In this document: piece by piece, positions 15,054-22,794 of the stretch
Numbering within the stretch: position 1 is the first letter of the stretch
Layout of the letters: every line of letters begins with the position of its first letter
Origin: Spartobacteria bacterium
GTDB taxonomy: Bacteria > Verrucomicrobiota > Verrucomicrobiia > Chthoniobacterales > UBA6821
Length of the DNA stretch: 30,322 nucleotides
Direction: 5' to 3'
NCBI GenBank assembly: GCA_947466005.1
Contig: CANIBV010000006.1
Span: 1-30,322, forward strand
The notes under the pieces: model-generated
What the model saw: the letters and a program-made list of their open reading frames with translations, nothing else
Database searches by the model: none
What the model was told of the DNA's origin: nothing
Position numbers and translations under genes: made by a program

Positions 15054-15737
15054 TTACTTCATGACCGAAGGGGCAAGTTCGGCGATGAAATCGGTGATCA
15101 TTCTCTGCGTCAACTGGACGTCCTTGCCGTTGGGAGTGAATCCCTGCAACACCGGGGCACTTACTGCAATGTAAGCCCAGCGGTGGTTCTTGTGATGGAT
15201 GACCCGGTCCAAGCTTGTCAGCAGGAGGCGGTGGAGATGGGACGAGGTCGTGACCCTGTTTCCCACAAACCAATAGCAATAAATACTCGGCAGCGTCTTC
15301 GTCACCCCTGGAGAGACCTCGATAGGCCTGGAGATGTGATCGGCCATGACCGTGATGGAACGGCCATCAGCCAGCTTCACCGGCACGGTCTCCCGCCGGT
15401 CAATCGACCAACCCTGAGCCGGCAGGCAGAGCTCGGGTCGATGAATACTCCTCTTCTCGGCACCGGAAAGCACAATCTGGGCATTGATGAACTCGCCGAA
15501 GGGATTGGAATAGACTTTTTTGATGATCTCCGTGTCCTTCGGGAGCACATACCTCTCCCCCTCGGAAATCTCCTGATCCTTCCCCATCAAGGAACCGATT
15601 TGAGGGGGAAGCGACATCACCACCCCGCTCTCGGTGGTACAGTTTACGGAAGCTGAAAAGTGAAATGCCAGCACAGTCACTATTCCAAGAGCCGCCACAA
15701 CGGCGATTCGTGCGACGGGAAGGGCTGGCGATGGCAT
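15054..15737 (-). CDS. Exosortase-associated EpsI-like protein
   Basis: A 227-residue protein from the ATG at 15737 (a TTG at 15773 would add 12 residues). An N-terminal transmembrane anchor (VARIAVVAALGIVTVLAFHFSA) precedes an extracytoplasmic domain. The diagnostic EpsI block is present: VLSGAEKRSIHRPELCLPAQGW ('IH.PE.C..G.GW') with its conserved Cys, followed by VYCYWF-like and HRLLLTSLDRV segments. EpsI domains accompany exosortases, either as separate proteins or fused to them, in exopolysaccharide and PEP-CTERM loci. Here it is the first gene of the minus-strand run and probably cotranscribed with the exosortase, nuclease and regulator genes. Confidence 0.85.
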   Translation of the reverse strand: MPSPALPVARIAVVAALGIVTVLAFHFSASVNCTTESGVVMSLPPQIGSLMGKDQEISEGERYVLPKDTEIIKKVYSNPFGEFINAQIVLSGAEKRSIHRPELCLPAQGWSIDRRETVPVKLADGRSITVMADHISRPIEVSPGVTKTLPSIYCYWFVGNRVTTSSHLHRLLLTSLDRVIHHKNHRWAYIAVSAPVLQGFTPNGKDVQLTQRMITDFIAELAPSVMK

Positions 15738-15799
15738 CAGTTGTAATAAACTCTCAAAATCTAAAGTTCTCAATGAGAATACATGTCAGCTTTGATAGC

Positions 15800-15840
15800 C
15801 CGGCCGTTGCTTCGCGGTCGTTACGGCACCTTTCCACTTT
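15800..15840. repeat. Dispersed repeat copy in the divergent spacer
   Basis: The second copy of the pair described at 12880-12959, with CCGGCCGTTGCTTCGC and TACGGCACCTTTCCAC separated by 6 bases. It lies in the 231-bp region between the divergent starts of the EpsI-like and DUF1622 genes. Confidence 0.5.
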
Positions 15841-15968
15841 TCGAGCCATCCTCTTCCATATGGGTAAATTACATCTCACCCATTATCACCCTTCTCTGTC
15901 TTCTCTGGCCGTTTGACAAAGAGCCAAAAGACTTTCCGCAGTCCACCCTCTCCCGTACTCTTTTCCCA

Positions 15969-16391
15969 ATGGAATCCCCTGACACCTATTCCCAAGTTCT
16001 CCGCATCATCGTTCATGTAGCTGACGGCATCGGCGTGGCCATCCTGATTGCCGGGCTCTTTTTCTCCGCCTTTTTGGCAATCCGGACATGGAGCACCACC
16101 AGAGATGGATCCAGGGCCTACACGGTACTGCGCCGCACGCTTGGAGGAGCTATTCTGGCTGGACTTGAAGTCCTGGTAGCCGGGGATCTCATCCGCACGG
16201 TGGCCGTAGATCCGACACTCGATAATGTGATTATCCTCGGCATCATCGTCCTCATCCGAACCTTTCTCTCCTTCTCGCTTGAGATCGAAATTGAGGGCAC
16301 CCTCCCCTGGCGTCGCGCCCTCACTCAGACAGGAGCTTCAGTCATCGCGGATGCTGTGCGAAAATCAGCTCCTGCACCCCACAAGGGCTAG
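15969..16391 (+). CDS. DUF1622 family membrane protein
   Basis: From the ATG at 15969 the protein has 140 residues. Three hydrophobic helices are visible, with the DUF1622 signatures GVAILIAGLFFSAF, RRTLGGAILAGLEVLVAGDLIRTV and GIIVLIRTFLSFSLEIEIEGTLPWR. The frame is open to 15783, but the extra 62 residues look like translated spacer and include the dispersed repeat. DUF1622 proteins are small inner-membrane proteins of unknown role; length and motifs match the family. It is divergent from the EpsI-like gene and is followed by the PqiA gene after 53 bp. Confidence 0.85.
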   Translation: MESPDTYSQVLRIIVHVADGIGVAILIAGLFFSAFLAIRTWSTTRDGSRAYTVLRRTLGGAILAGLEVLVAGDLIRTVAVDPTLDNVIILGIIVLIRTFLSFSLEIEIEGTLPWRRALTQTGASVIADAVRKSAPAPHKG

Positions 16392-16444
16392 GAGGTCAGC
16401 TTGACGGAGGCTGGGGATTTCCCAATGGTGATGTCTTGGCAACA

Positions 16445-17116
16445 ATGATCCAAAACGTGCTTTCCAACGAGTCACTCAATCCCCTCACGCCCCTTGATCG
16501 TGGCACTGCGGGGAAATGGATCCCCTGTCCCCACTGCGAGGCCGTGTGCGGCGAAAGAGAGCTCTCCCCCGGGCAGGAGCTGCGGTGTACCCGCTGCGGA
16601 GTGACAGTGCTCGAGTACATTGGAAAGCGCACATTGCAGCCCGCCATGGCGCTCTCGATGACGGGCTTTTTTATCCTCCTATTGGCGAATATGTCGCCCA
16701 TTCTCACCTTTGAAGTCGTCGGCAGGACGCAATCCGGATTCATGATCACCGGCGTGATCGAGTTGTCCGAGCAGGGATACCTTCCGATTGCACTCCTGGT
16801 CTTCTTTTGCGGCATCCTCGCCCCGGCCCTTTATCTTGGAGCGGTCTGCTACGTCTCCACGGCGTGCGCGCTAGGGCTTCGGTTGCCGATGCTACGCTTT
16901 ATTTTTGGAGCCGTCAGGCTTCTGGAGCCCTGGAATCTGATTCCCGTCTTTGCCATCGCCACTCTGGTTGCTTCCGTGAAACTCAAGATGCTCGGAGATG
17001 TCGAATGGCAGATGGGGGCACGATGGGTGCTCGGTGTGTCGGTCTTGACCATTTTTTGCCAGCAGACCTTCGACAGGAGGCTCGTTGAGGAGCGCTTGAG
17101 CGCCATGGGGCTCTAG
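16445..17116 (+). CDS. pqiA: PqiA-family membrane protein with zinc ribbon
   Basis: About 223 residues from the ATG at 16445 (a TTG at 16436 adds three). The N-terminus carries a zinc-ribbon CPHCEAVCG ... RCTRCGV, followed by four membrane helices with LLANMSPILTFEV and EPWNLIPVFAIATLVASVKLK, the repeated PqiA core. E. coli PqiA contains two such halves; here each half is a separate gene. PqiA partners with MCE protein PqiB in moving lipids between the inner and outer membranes. It lies 6 bp before the second half and then PqiB, in one operon. Confidence 0.88.
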   Translation: MIQNVLSNESLNPLTPLDRGTAGKWIPCPHCEAVCGERELSPGQELRCTRCGVTVLEYIGKRTLQPAMALSMTGFFILLLANMSPILTFEVVGRTQSGFMITGVIELSEQGYLPIALLVFFCGILAPALYLGAVCYVSTACALGLRLPMLRFIFGAVRLLEPWNLIPVFAIATLVASVKLKMLGDVEWQMGARWVLGVSVLTIFCQQTFDRRLVEERLSAMGL

Positions 17117-17122
17117 AATCTC

Positions 17123-17632
17123 ATGATTCAACTCTCCGACAATTTCCGGGTTAACCTTGCGCGAGCTCTTGTGGCGACAGGCGCCATTCTTTACATCCCC
17201 TCTAACGTGATGCCGGTCATGACCATGACCATCGTGGGCAAGGTGGAGCCGTTGACGGTGCTTGGCGGGGTGCACGAACTCTATGACTCGGGTCTTCCGC
17301 TCATTGCCGGCGTGGTCTTTCTGGCAAGCTTCGTGGTCCCGTTCCTGAAACTTGCCTCGCTGGCATGGATCCTCTTCCTCCATGGAAAGCCTTACCTCAA
17401 GCATGAACGGAGCACGGTTCACCGGATCGTCCACAAGATCGGAAGCTGGTCGATGGTCGATATTTTTCTTCTCTCCGTTCTGGCCGCCGTTGGCCAACTG
17501 GGCGCGCTCGCCGGGGTGACGGCCCAACCAGGTTCCATCCTCTTTTCCGTCGTGCTGGTCGCCAGTCTCATTGCCGCGGAAATTTACAAGCCTAGGCTTA
17601 TCTGGGAGAGTGATACATTAGAAACTTCATGA
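17123..17632 (+). CDS. Second PqiA-like half (no zinc ribbon)
   Basis: A 169-residue four-helix membrane protein starting MIQLSDNFRVNLARALVA. It contains LYIPSNVMPVMTMTIVG and HKIGSWSMVDIFLLSVLAAVGQLGALAGV, corresponding to the PqiA repeat ('P..NllPvm' and 'GrWSMlDvFvval'). The CxxC zinc-ribbon of ordinary PqiA halves is missing at the N-terminus. Its ATG follows the first pqiA by 6 bp and its stop overlaps the pqiB start (ATGA). The two halves plus PqiB therefore recreate the PqiAB system with a split A subunit. Confidence 0.88.
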   Translation: MIQLSDNFRVNLARALVATGAILYIPSNVMPVMTMTIVGKVEPLTVLGGVHELYDSGLPLIAGVVFLASFVVPFLKLASLAWILFLHGKPYLKHERSTVHRIVHKIGSWSMVDIFLLSVLAAVGQLGALAGVTAQPGSILFSVVLVASLIAAEIYKPRLIWESDTLETS

Positions 17633-19221
17633 GTACTCCTGCCCATCTTCCCAACGACCACGGCGAGATCATTCCGCGCCGCCGCTTCAGGATTTCCTGG
17701 GTTTGGCTCTTTCCCATGCTGGCTGCCTCGGCAGCCAGTTACATGTTCTTAAATAGCTGGATCAGCGAGGGACCACGGATCGACATTGAGTTTGGTACCG
17801 CACCCGGTATGCGTGCCGGAAAGACACCTCTCTATTACCGCGGCGTGGAAGCCGGTATCGTCACGGGTGTCGATTTGGGCGAGCATCTTGAGAAGGCCAT
17901 CGTCCACGTCAGGCTGAAAAAGTACGCGCAGGAGTTGGCAAGGCAGGGGACCCTCTTCTGGATCGACCAGCCCGTTTTCACGCTGACACAGGCCTCCGGC
18001 ATCCAGTCCCTCATTGACGGAAACTCCCTCCAGGCCCAGATGGGCTCTGGCAAAACAGCCAGTTACTTTGTCGGCAGTGACCAGATTCCCCTGACCCCGC
18101 TTAGCGACTCATCGTTCACCATCCGGTTGCATGCGCCGGTTATTCCTCCCGTCGAGTCCGGCTGCGAGGTTTCCTTCCGCGGGTTGCCCGTCGGGCATGT
18201 GAAGAGGAAGGGGCTTGTGCTGGACTCGAATCAGGAGCCCTACATGGACATCTCCATCAACAAGGAATATGCCGGCCTTGTGCGTGCCAATGCACGTTTT
18301 TGGACCGTCCCACCATGGGCTGTCAAAATGGGTCCCGGGACTCTCAAACTTGATGTCCCATCGCTCAAGAGTTTTGTTCTCGGAGGGATAGCCTTTGATT
18401 ACTTCGGTGATCAGGGTGGCACAGTCACCAATGGCACGGAATTCAGCCTCTGCGCCAACGAGGCGGCCGCTCGTGCGATTTCCGAGCCCTTCATCCTTGA
18501 GTTCAAGAATGCGCAGGGGCTCCTCGTCGGAGAATCACAGCTCCGGTACATGGGAATCCCCGTGGGGCTTGTCGATAAAGTGACCCCGACCAACGGGAAG
18601 GTCTTGGTCTCGGCCAGACTCCATCAAGGGTATGAGTTTCTTCGTCGCAAGGGATCCGTCTTCTCCATTGTCAGGCCGTCGCTGGAACTCCAGAAAGTCA
18701 GCGGGTTGGAGACACTCGTGAGCGGCATTTACATCGACTGTACCCCTGGTACAGGCGGGGCCGTGGCCGATCGGTTCCGTGGAACAGCCCAAGAAGATGC
18801 CGATCTGGTCGAGTATGAAGAAGGCGGGTTTGAGGTGATCCTTCAATCTTCCTCCACCAAAATCATGCCCGGTACGGCAATCATGTACCGAGGGGTGCGC
18901 GTCGGCAAAATCATTAGCAAGGCACTGGCCGCAGAAGGACAGAGGGTAAACCTCAAGGCCTCCATCAGAAAACAATACGCAGGTCTCCTGAGGGAGAATA
19001 CCCGCTTCTGGAACTCGGGTGGAGTTAAGATCTCGGGAGGATTGATTTCCCTGAACGTGCAGGCTTCCGCCTTGGAGTCACGTGCGTTGGGTGGAGTCGA
19101 GTTCTCTACGCCTGATGGCCCCGCCATGGGAGGACCTGTTGAATCAGGACACCTTTACGAACTCTACGAGACGCCGAAGAAGGATTGGCTGAACTGGAGC
19201 CCATCGCTCCCCAGGCCCTGA
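17629..19221 (+). CDS. pqiB: PqiB-like MCE protein with four MCE repeats
   Basis: A 530-residue protein with one N-terminal transmembrane helix (WLFPMLAASAASYMFL). Four MCE-like repeats follow: GPRIDIEFGTAPGMRAGKTPLYYRGVEAGIV, FTIRLHAPVIPP...VSFRGLPVGHV, FILEFKNAQGLLVGESQLRYMGIPVGLV and FEVILQSSSTKIMPGTAIMYRGVRVGKI. Each has the 'G..v.yrGv.vG.v' core. E. coli PqiB has three and YebT seven, so four is unusual by my reading. MCE proteins stack as hexameric rings or tubes that carry phospholipids across the periplasm. The gene overlaps the upstream pqiA-like gene by 4 bp. Confidence 0.88.
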   Translation: MSTPAHLPNDHGEIIPRRRFRISWVWLFPMLAASAASYMFLNSWISEGPRIDIEFGTAPGMRAGKTPLYYRGVEAGIVTGVDLGEHLEKAIVHVRLKKYAQELARQGTLFWIDQPVFTLTQASGIQSLIDGNSLQAQMGSGKTASYFVGSDQIPLTPLSDSSFTIRLHAPVIPPVESGCEVSFRGLPVGHVKRKGLVLDSNQEPYMDISINKEYAGLVRANARFWTVPPWAVKMGPGTLKLDVPSLKSFVLGGIAFDYFGDQGGTVTNGTEFSLCANEAAARAISEPFILEFKNAQGLLVGESQLRYMGIPVGLVDKVTPTNGKVLVSARLHQGYEFLRRKGSVFSIVRPSLELQKVSGLETLVSGIYIDCTPGTGGAVADRFRGTAQEDADLVEYEEGGFEVILQSSSTKIMPGTAIMYRGVRVGKIISKALAAEGQRVNLKASIRKQYAGLLRENTRFWNSGGVKISGGLISLNVQASALESRALGGVEFSTPDGPAMGGPVESGHLYELYETPKKDWLNWSPSLPRP

Positions 19222-19241
19222 TTGGGAGTGATTTTCCCTCA

Positions 19242-20234
19242 GTGACATCCAGAGCACCCCAAGTAGTCGGCCGGGTTCTTCTTTGTTCCTTTGGTCTGGT
19301 TCTCGCGGTGGTGGTTGGTATGGCCTACTGGCCAACTCCGGCACTGAGATTCCCTGTGGAGCAAGTCATACTGCCAGCCGAGTATTCAGGCGCACTACAT
19401 GCCTTGGAGGGGGCGCGCGGCAAGACCCCGGGTGTGGCAAGGGACTGCGACACCAAATGGATGCTGCATGGTCATCCAACCGAGACGGTCTATGTCCTGA
19501 TGCATGGTCTCTGCAACTGCCCGAAGCAGTATCAGCAATTGGGTGAACTTCTCTTTTCCCAGGGTTCCAATGTCCTGATTCCCAGAACTCCTTGGCATGG
19601 CCTTTCTAATCTCATGAACACAGGCTTTGCCACCCTGACCGCCGCCGAATTGATCGAAAGTGCAGAAGGGGCCGTCGATCTTGCCAAGGCCCTCGGAAAG
19701 AGGATCGTCGTGGTCGGACTCTCAATTAACGGAACAACCACCGCATGGCTGGCCCAAAACAGGAGCGATATCGCCCGGGCTGTTCTGCTTAATCCGTTTT
19801 TTGCGCCAGCTGTGATCCCCGAATGGTCGGCGGCTCCCGCGGGGCGCTTGGCGATGCGTCTGCCGAATCAATTCATCTGGTGGAATGACCTGGAGAAGGA
19901 AAACCTGATCGGCCCGCCGTATGCCTATCCACGCTTTCCCACCCAGGTGATTGGTCAGGTGATGCAACTGGGTGAGTGTGTGCGTGAGCAAGCCAAAAGC
20001 TCCCCCTTCCGTAGCGGATCCGTCCTGATTGTGACTAGCGCCGCGGATCATGCGGCGAGTGCAAAAGCCACGGCCTCCCTCGTTGCTGAATGGAGAAGAT
20101 TAAGGCCGGATGGGGTGACCACCCACGAGTTCCCCCTCGCCGAAAGAGTGCCCCACGACTTCATTGACCCCAATCAACCGGATCAGAAGGTAGCCGAGGT
20201 CTATCCCGAACTTTTACGTCTCCTGAAAGAGTAA
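19242..20234 (+). CDS. Membrane-anchored alpha/beta hydrolase
   Basis: About 330 residues from the GTG at 19242; an upstream TTG at 19185 would overlap pqiB by 37 bp. One N-terminal helix (VLLCSFGLVLAVVVGMAYW) anchors it. The hydrolase fold follows: oxyanion HGLCNCPKQY, nucleophile elbow VVGLSING with Ser, acid in TSAADHAAS and catalytic His in VPHDFIDP. The triad is therefore complete. The glycine usually two after the nucleophilic Ser is Asn. Given its place right after the PqiAB genes, a lipase/esterase acting on envelope lipids is attractive but inferred. The substrate cannot be read from sequence. Confidence 0.8.
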   Translation: MTSRAPQVVGRVLLCSFGLVLAVVVGMAYWPTPALRFPVEQVILPAEYSGALHALEGARGKTPGVARDCDTKWMLHGHPTETVYVLMHGLCNCPKQYQQLGELLFSQGSNVLIPRTPWHGLSNLMNTGFATLTAAELIESAEGAVDLAKALGKRIVVVGLSINGTTTAWLAQNRSDIARAVLLNPFFAPAVIPEWSAAPAGRLAMRLPNQFIWWNDLEKENLIGPPYAYPRFPTQVIGQVMQLGECVREQAKSSPFRSGSVLIVTSAADHAASAKATASLVAEWRRLRPDGVTTHEFPLAERVPHDFIDPNQPDQKVAEVYPELLRLLKE

Positions 20235-20455
20235 GGAATCAGGAAATTGGGCAACAAAACGGCCCGTCATGGGGCTCATGGTCTATCTCTTTTGCAAATG
20301 AAGGAAGCTTGTGTCAGGCTTATTCCATGCCAGAAGTATCTTCTTCAGCGCCCACTTGCCCGTCAGTCCGTGCTGGCGGGGTCTCCCTGCTTCCTGTCTA
20401 ATTTCAAGATCGGCTAGCCTGGGCACTGAGCCCTTGGTGCGGCCGGTCAAACACC
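20235..20455 (+). promoter_or_regulatory. leuA upstream region with stem-loops and a short ORF
   Basis: A 221-bp gap. It contains a 24-codon frame at 20327-20401 (MPEVSSSAPT...VSLLPV), an 8-bp stem (20359-20366 with 20373-20380, one G-T pair), and a GGGC/GCCC hairpin (20421-20433). GGTG/CACC (20436-20439 and 20452-20455) lies just before the ATG. Attenuation of leucine synthesis is possible; the leader peptide is not Leu-rich enough to be convincing. Confidence 0.25.
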
Positions 20456-22012
20456 ATGACCCCTGACGACCGAGTTTTAATTTTTGACACGACACTTCGC
20501 GATGGCGAGCAGTGCCCGGGTGCCTCCATGAACCTGCGCGAGAAGCTTGAGATCGCGCGTCAGCTTGCCCGGCTCAAGGTCGACATCATCGAGGCGGGAT
20601 TCCCCGTGATCAGTGATGGTGACTTCGAGGCGGTTCAGACAATCGCACGTGAGATCCAAGGCCCGATCATCGCCGGATTGGCCCGCTGCGTTCCCAAGGA
20701 CATTGAAACGGCTGGACGCGCAATTCTTCCTGCGGGGGACCGCGCCCGCATCCATGTCTTCCTTGCGACATCCAAGATCCACCGCGAGCACAAGCTGAAG
20801 AAGGCCAACGAGGAAATCATCCGCCTCGCCGTCGAGGGCGTGACTCAGGCGAAGTCGATGGTGACTGATGTCGAGTTCTCCCCCGAGGATGCCTCGCGCA
20901 CCGAACCTGAGTTTCTCGCCGAAGTCGTGCAGGCCGCGATCGAGGCCGGCGCCACCACGGTGAATATCCCCGACACTGTCGGTTACGCCATGCCGCAGCA
21001 ATACGCCGATCTGATCACCTACCTGCGTAAGCATGTGAGGGACATCAACAAAGCGGTCATCAGCGTGCATTGCCACGACGACCTGGGCATGGCCGTAGCG
21101 AATTCACTGGCCGCCGTCCAGGCGGGAGCCCGTCAGGTCGAGGGTACCTTCAATGGCATCGGTGAACGCGCCGGCAATGCAGCCCTTGAAGAAGTCGTCA
21201 TGGCGATCAAGACCCGCCCCGATGTCTTCAAGGGACTCTCCACCGGCATTGCCACGAGGGAAATTCTCAAAACCTCTCGCCTAATCAGTCGAATGAGTGG
21301 ACTCCAAGTCGCGCGCAGCAAGGCGATCATCGGCGAGAATGCCTTCGCTCACGGTTCCGGAATCCATCAGGACGGCATCCTCAAGATGCGCGAAACCTAC
21401 GAGATCATGGATCCCCGCGATGTCGGCTGGGGCGGCACCGACCTGCCTCTTACCAAGCACAGCGGGCGTCATGCCATGGTGGCACGTCTCGAGCAACTCG
21501 GCCTCAGCCTCACCGAGACGGAGATCGCACCGATCTTCACCCGCTTCAAGGAACTCGGGGACAAGAAGAAGTTCGTCTACGACGACGATCTGGTTGCCCT
21601 CGCCGGTGATGCCGTGGCCGGTGAGACAGGTGCTTATGCCTTGGAATCCCTTCAGGTTGTCTGCGGAGGGAGCGTGGTGCCGACCGCAGCGGTCAAGCTG
21701 CGCCATGCAGACGAGATTCTTGAGGCCACGAGCCCCGGCAACGGGGCGGTGGACGCCGCAATGAAGGCGATCGACCTCATCGTGCAGCGCTCCGGCCATT
21801 TGGCTGTCTATCTCGTGGAGGCTGTCACCGAGGGCCAGGATGCCCTGGGGGAAGTGACGCTCAAGGTCGACTTCGGGGATGGTCGCCTGATCACCGGTAA
21901 GGGAGCTTCCACCGATGTGATCGAGGCGAGTGCCCGTGCCTACGTTAATGCTATCAACCGCGCCCTAGTCATGCCTCAGACTGCCCCCGGTGTGGAAATG
22001 CCGATTGTCTGA
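20456..22012 (+). CDS. leuA: 2-isopropylmalate synthase
   Basis: A 518-residue protein of normal type 1 LeuA length. It begins RVLIFDTTLRDGEQCPGASMN, the canonical start with the metal-binding Asp (about 11). It keeps the catalytic HCHDDLGMA block (His 205 and 207), GERAGNAALEEV and HGSGIHQDG, and ends with the alpha-isopropylmalate synthase regulatory domain that binds leucine. It condenses acetyl-CoA with 2-oxoisovalerate, the first committed step of leucine synthesis. No other leu gene is in the window. The start is ATG with no Shine-Dalgarno; the upstream gap may carry regulation. Confidence 0.97.
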   Translation: MTPDDRVLIFDTTLRDGEQCPGASMNLREKLEIARQLARLKVDIIEAGFPVISDGDFEAVQTIAREIQGPIIAGLARCVPKDIETAGRAILPAGDRARIHVFLATSKIHREHKLKKANEEIIRLAVEGVTQAKSMVTDVEFSPEDASRTEPEFLAEVVQAAIEAGATTVNIPDTVGYAMPQQYADLITYLRKHVRDINKAVISVHCHDDLGMAVANSLAAVQAGARQVEGTFNGIGERAGNAALEEVVMAIKTRPDVFKGLSTGIATREILKTSRLISRMSGLQVARSKAIIGENAFAHGSGIHQDGILKMRETYEIMDPRDVGWGGTDLPLTKHSGRHAMVARLEQLGLSLTETEIAPIFTRFKELGDKKKFVYDDDLVALAGDAVAGETGAYALESLQVVCGGSVVPTAAVKLRHADEILEATSPGNGAVDAAMKAIDLIVQRSGHLAVYLVEAVTEGQDALGEVTLKVDFGDGRLITGKGASTDVIEASARAYVNAINRALVMPQTAPGVEMPIV

Positions 22013-22013
22013 A

Positions 22014-22151
22014 ACCTGAGACTTGAGACTTGATTAAGAATTTCATCTATCCATCAATCACCCATCCGTCGGCATGCCCGGAATTCCTTATTTAAAGACC
22101 CCATTCTCCATAACTCATCCCCTGACTCCCAACTCCTAACTCCCAGCTCCC
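22014..22151. repeat. Heptamer tandem repeats at both ends of the leuA-lemA gap
   Basis: Immediately after leuA, three heptamers ACCTGAG, ACTTGAG and ACTTGAT (22014-22034) stand in tandem. Immediately before lemA, four heptamers GACTCCC, AACTCCT, AACTCCC and AGCTCCC (22124-22151) do the same. The two sets are different but both repeat every 7 bp, like the short tandemly repeated repetitive (STRR) elements of cyanobacteria. Promoter signals for lemA were not clear. Confidence 0.5.
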
Positions 22152-22158
22152 ATTCATT

Positions 22159-22776
22159 ATGAACAAAACCCTCCTCATCGTCCTAGGCGTCCTTGTCATC
22201 ATCATCCTCGCCGCCGTCGGCAGTTACAACGGCCTCATCGGCAGCTCTCAGGCAGTCGACTCCTCGTGGGCACAGGTCCAGAATGTCTATCAGCGTCGGG
22301 CCGACCTGATCCCAAATCTCGTCCAGACAGTCCAGGGCGCCGCCAACTTTGAGAAATCGACCATCGTGCAGGTCACTGAGGCCCGTGCCTCCGTGGGTAA
22401 AATGACCATTAACCAGAACCAGGCTCCGACGGATGCAGCTCAGCTTGCCGAGTTCCAGAAGGCACAGGGACAGCTCGGCACGGCCCTCTCACGCCTGCTG
22501 ATGGTCTCGGAGAATTATCCCGACCTGAAGGCGAGCGCCAATTTCCGTGACCTCCAAGCTCAGCTCGAGGGTACAGAGAATCGGATCACCGTGGAGCGCG
22601 GCCGCTTCAACAGTATCGTTCAGGAGTACAACACCAAGATCCGCTCGCTTCCCACCGTCTTCTTTGCCGGATTCCTTGGCTTCCAGTCGAGACCCTACTT
22701 CCAGGCAACAGCAGGTGCCGAGAGCGCCCCCTCGGTAAAGTTCGACTTTGGCGGCGCAGCGCCAGCCGCGAAGTAA
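22159..22776 (+). CDS. lemA: LemA family protein
   Basis: A 205-residue protein with one N-terminal helix (LLIVLGVLVIIILAAVGSYNGLI) and the LemA core: VDSSWAQVQNVYQRRADLIPNLVQTVQGAANFE, LGTALSRLLMVSENYPDLKASANFRDLQAQLEGTENRI and RGRFNSIVQEYNTKIRSLPT. These three blocks define LemA. LemA proteins are membrane-anchored helical-bundle proteins often beside TPM-domain YgcG-type genes, exactly as here (18 bp before the next gene). Molecular role in bacteria is not settled. It has an ATG start with a pyrimidine-rich upstream sequence and no Shine-Dalgarno. Confidence 0.95.
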   Translation: MNKTLLIVLGVLVIIILAAVGSYNGLIGSSQAVDSSWAQVQNVYQRRADLIPNLVQTVQGAANFEKSTIVQVTEARASVGKMTINQNQAPTDAAQLAEFQKAQGQLGTALSRLLMVSENYPDLKASANFRDLQAQLEGTENRITVERGRFNSIVQEYNTKIRSLPTVFFAGFLGFQSRPYFQATAGAESAPSVKFDFGGAAPAAK

Positions 22777-22794
22777 TCGGGGAACTCTCAACTG

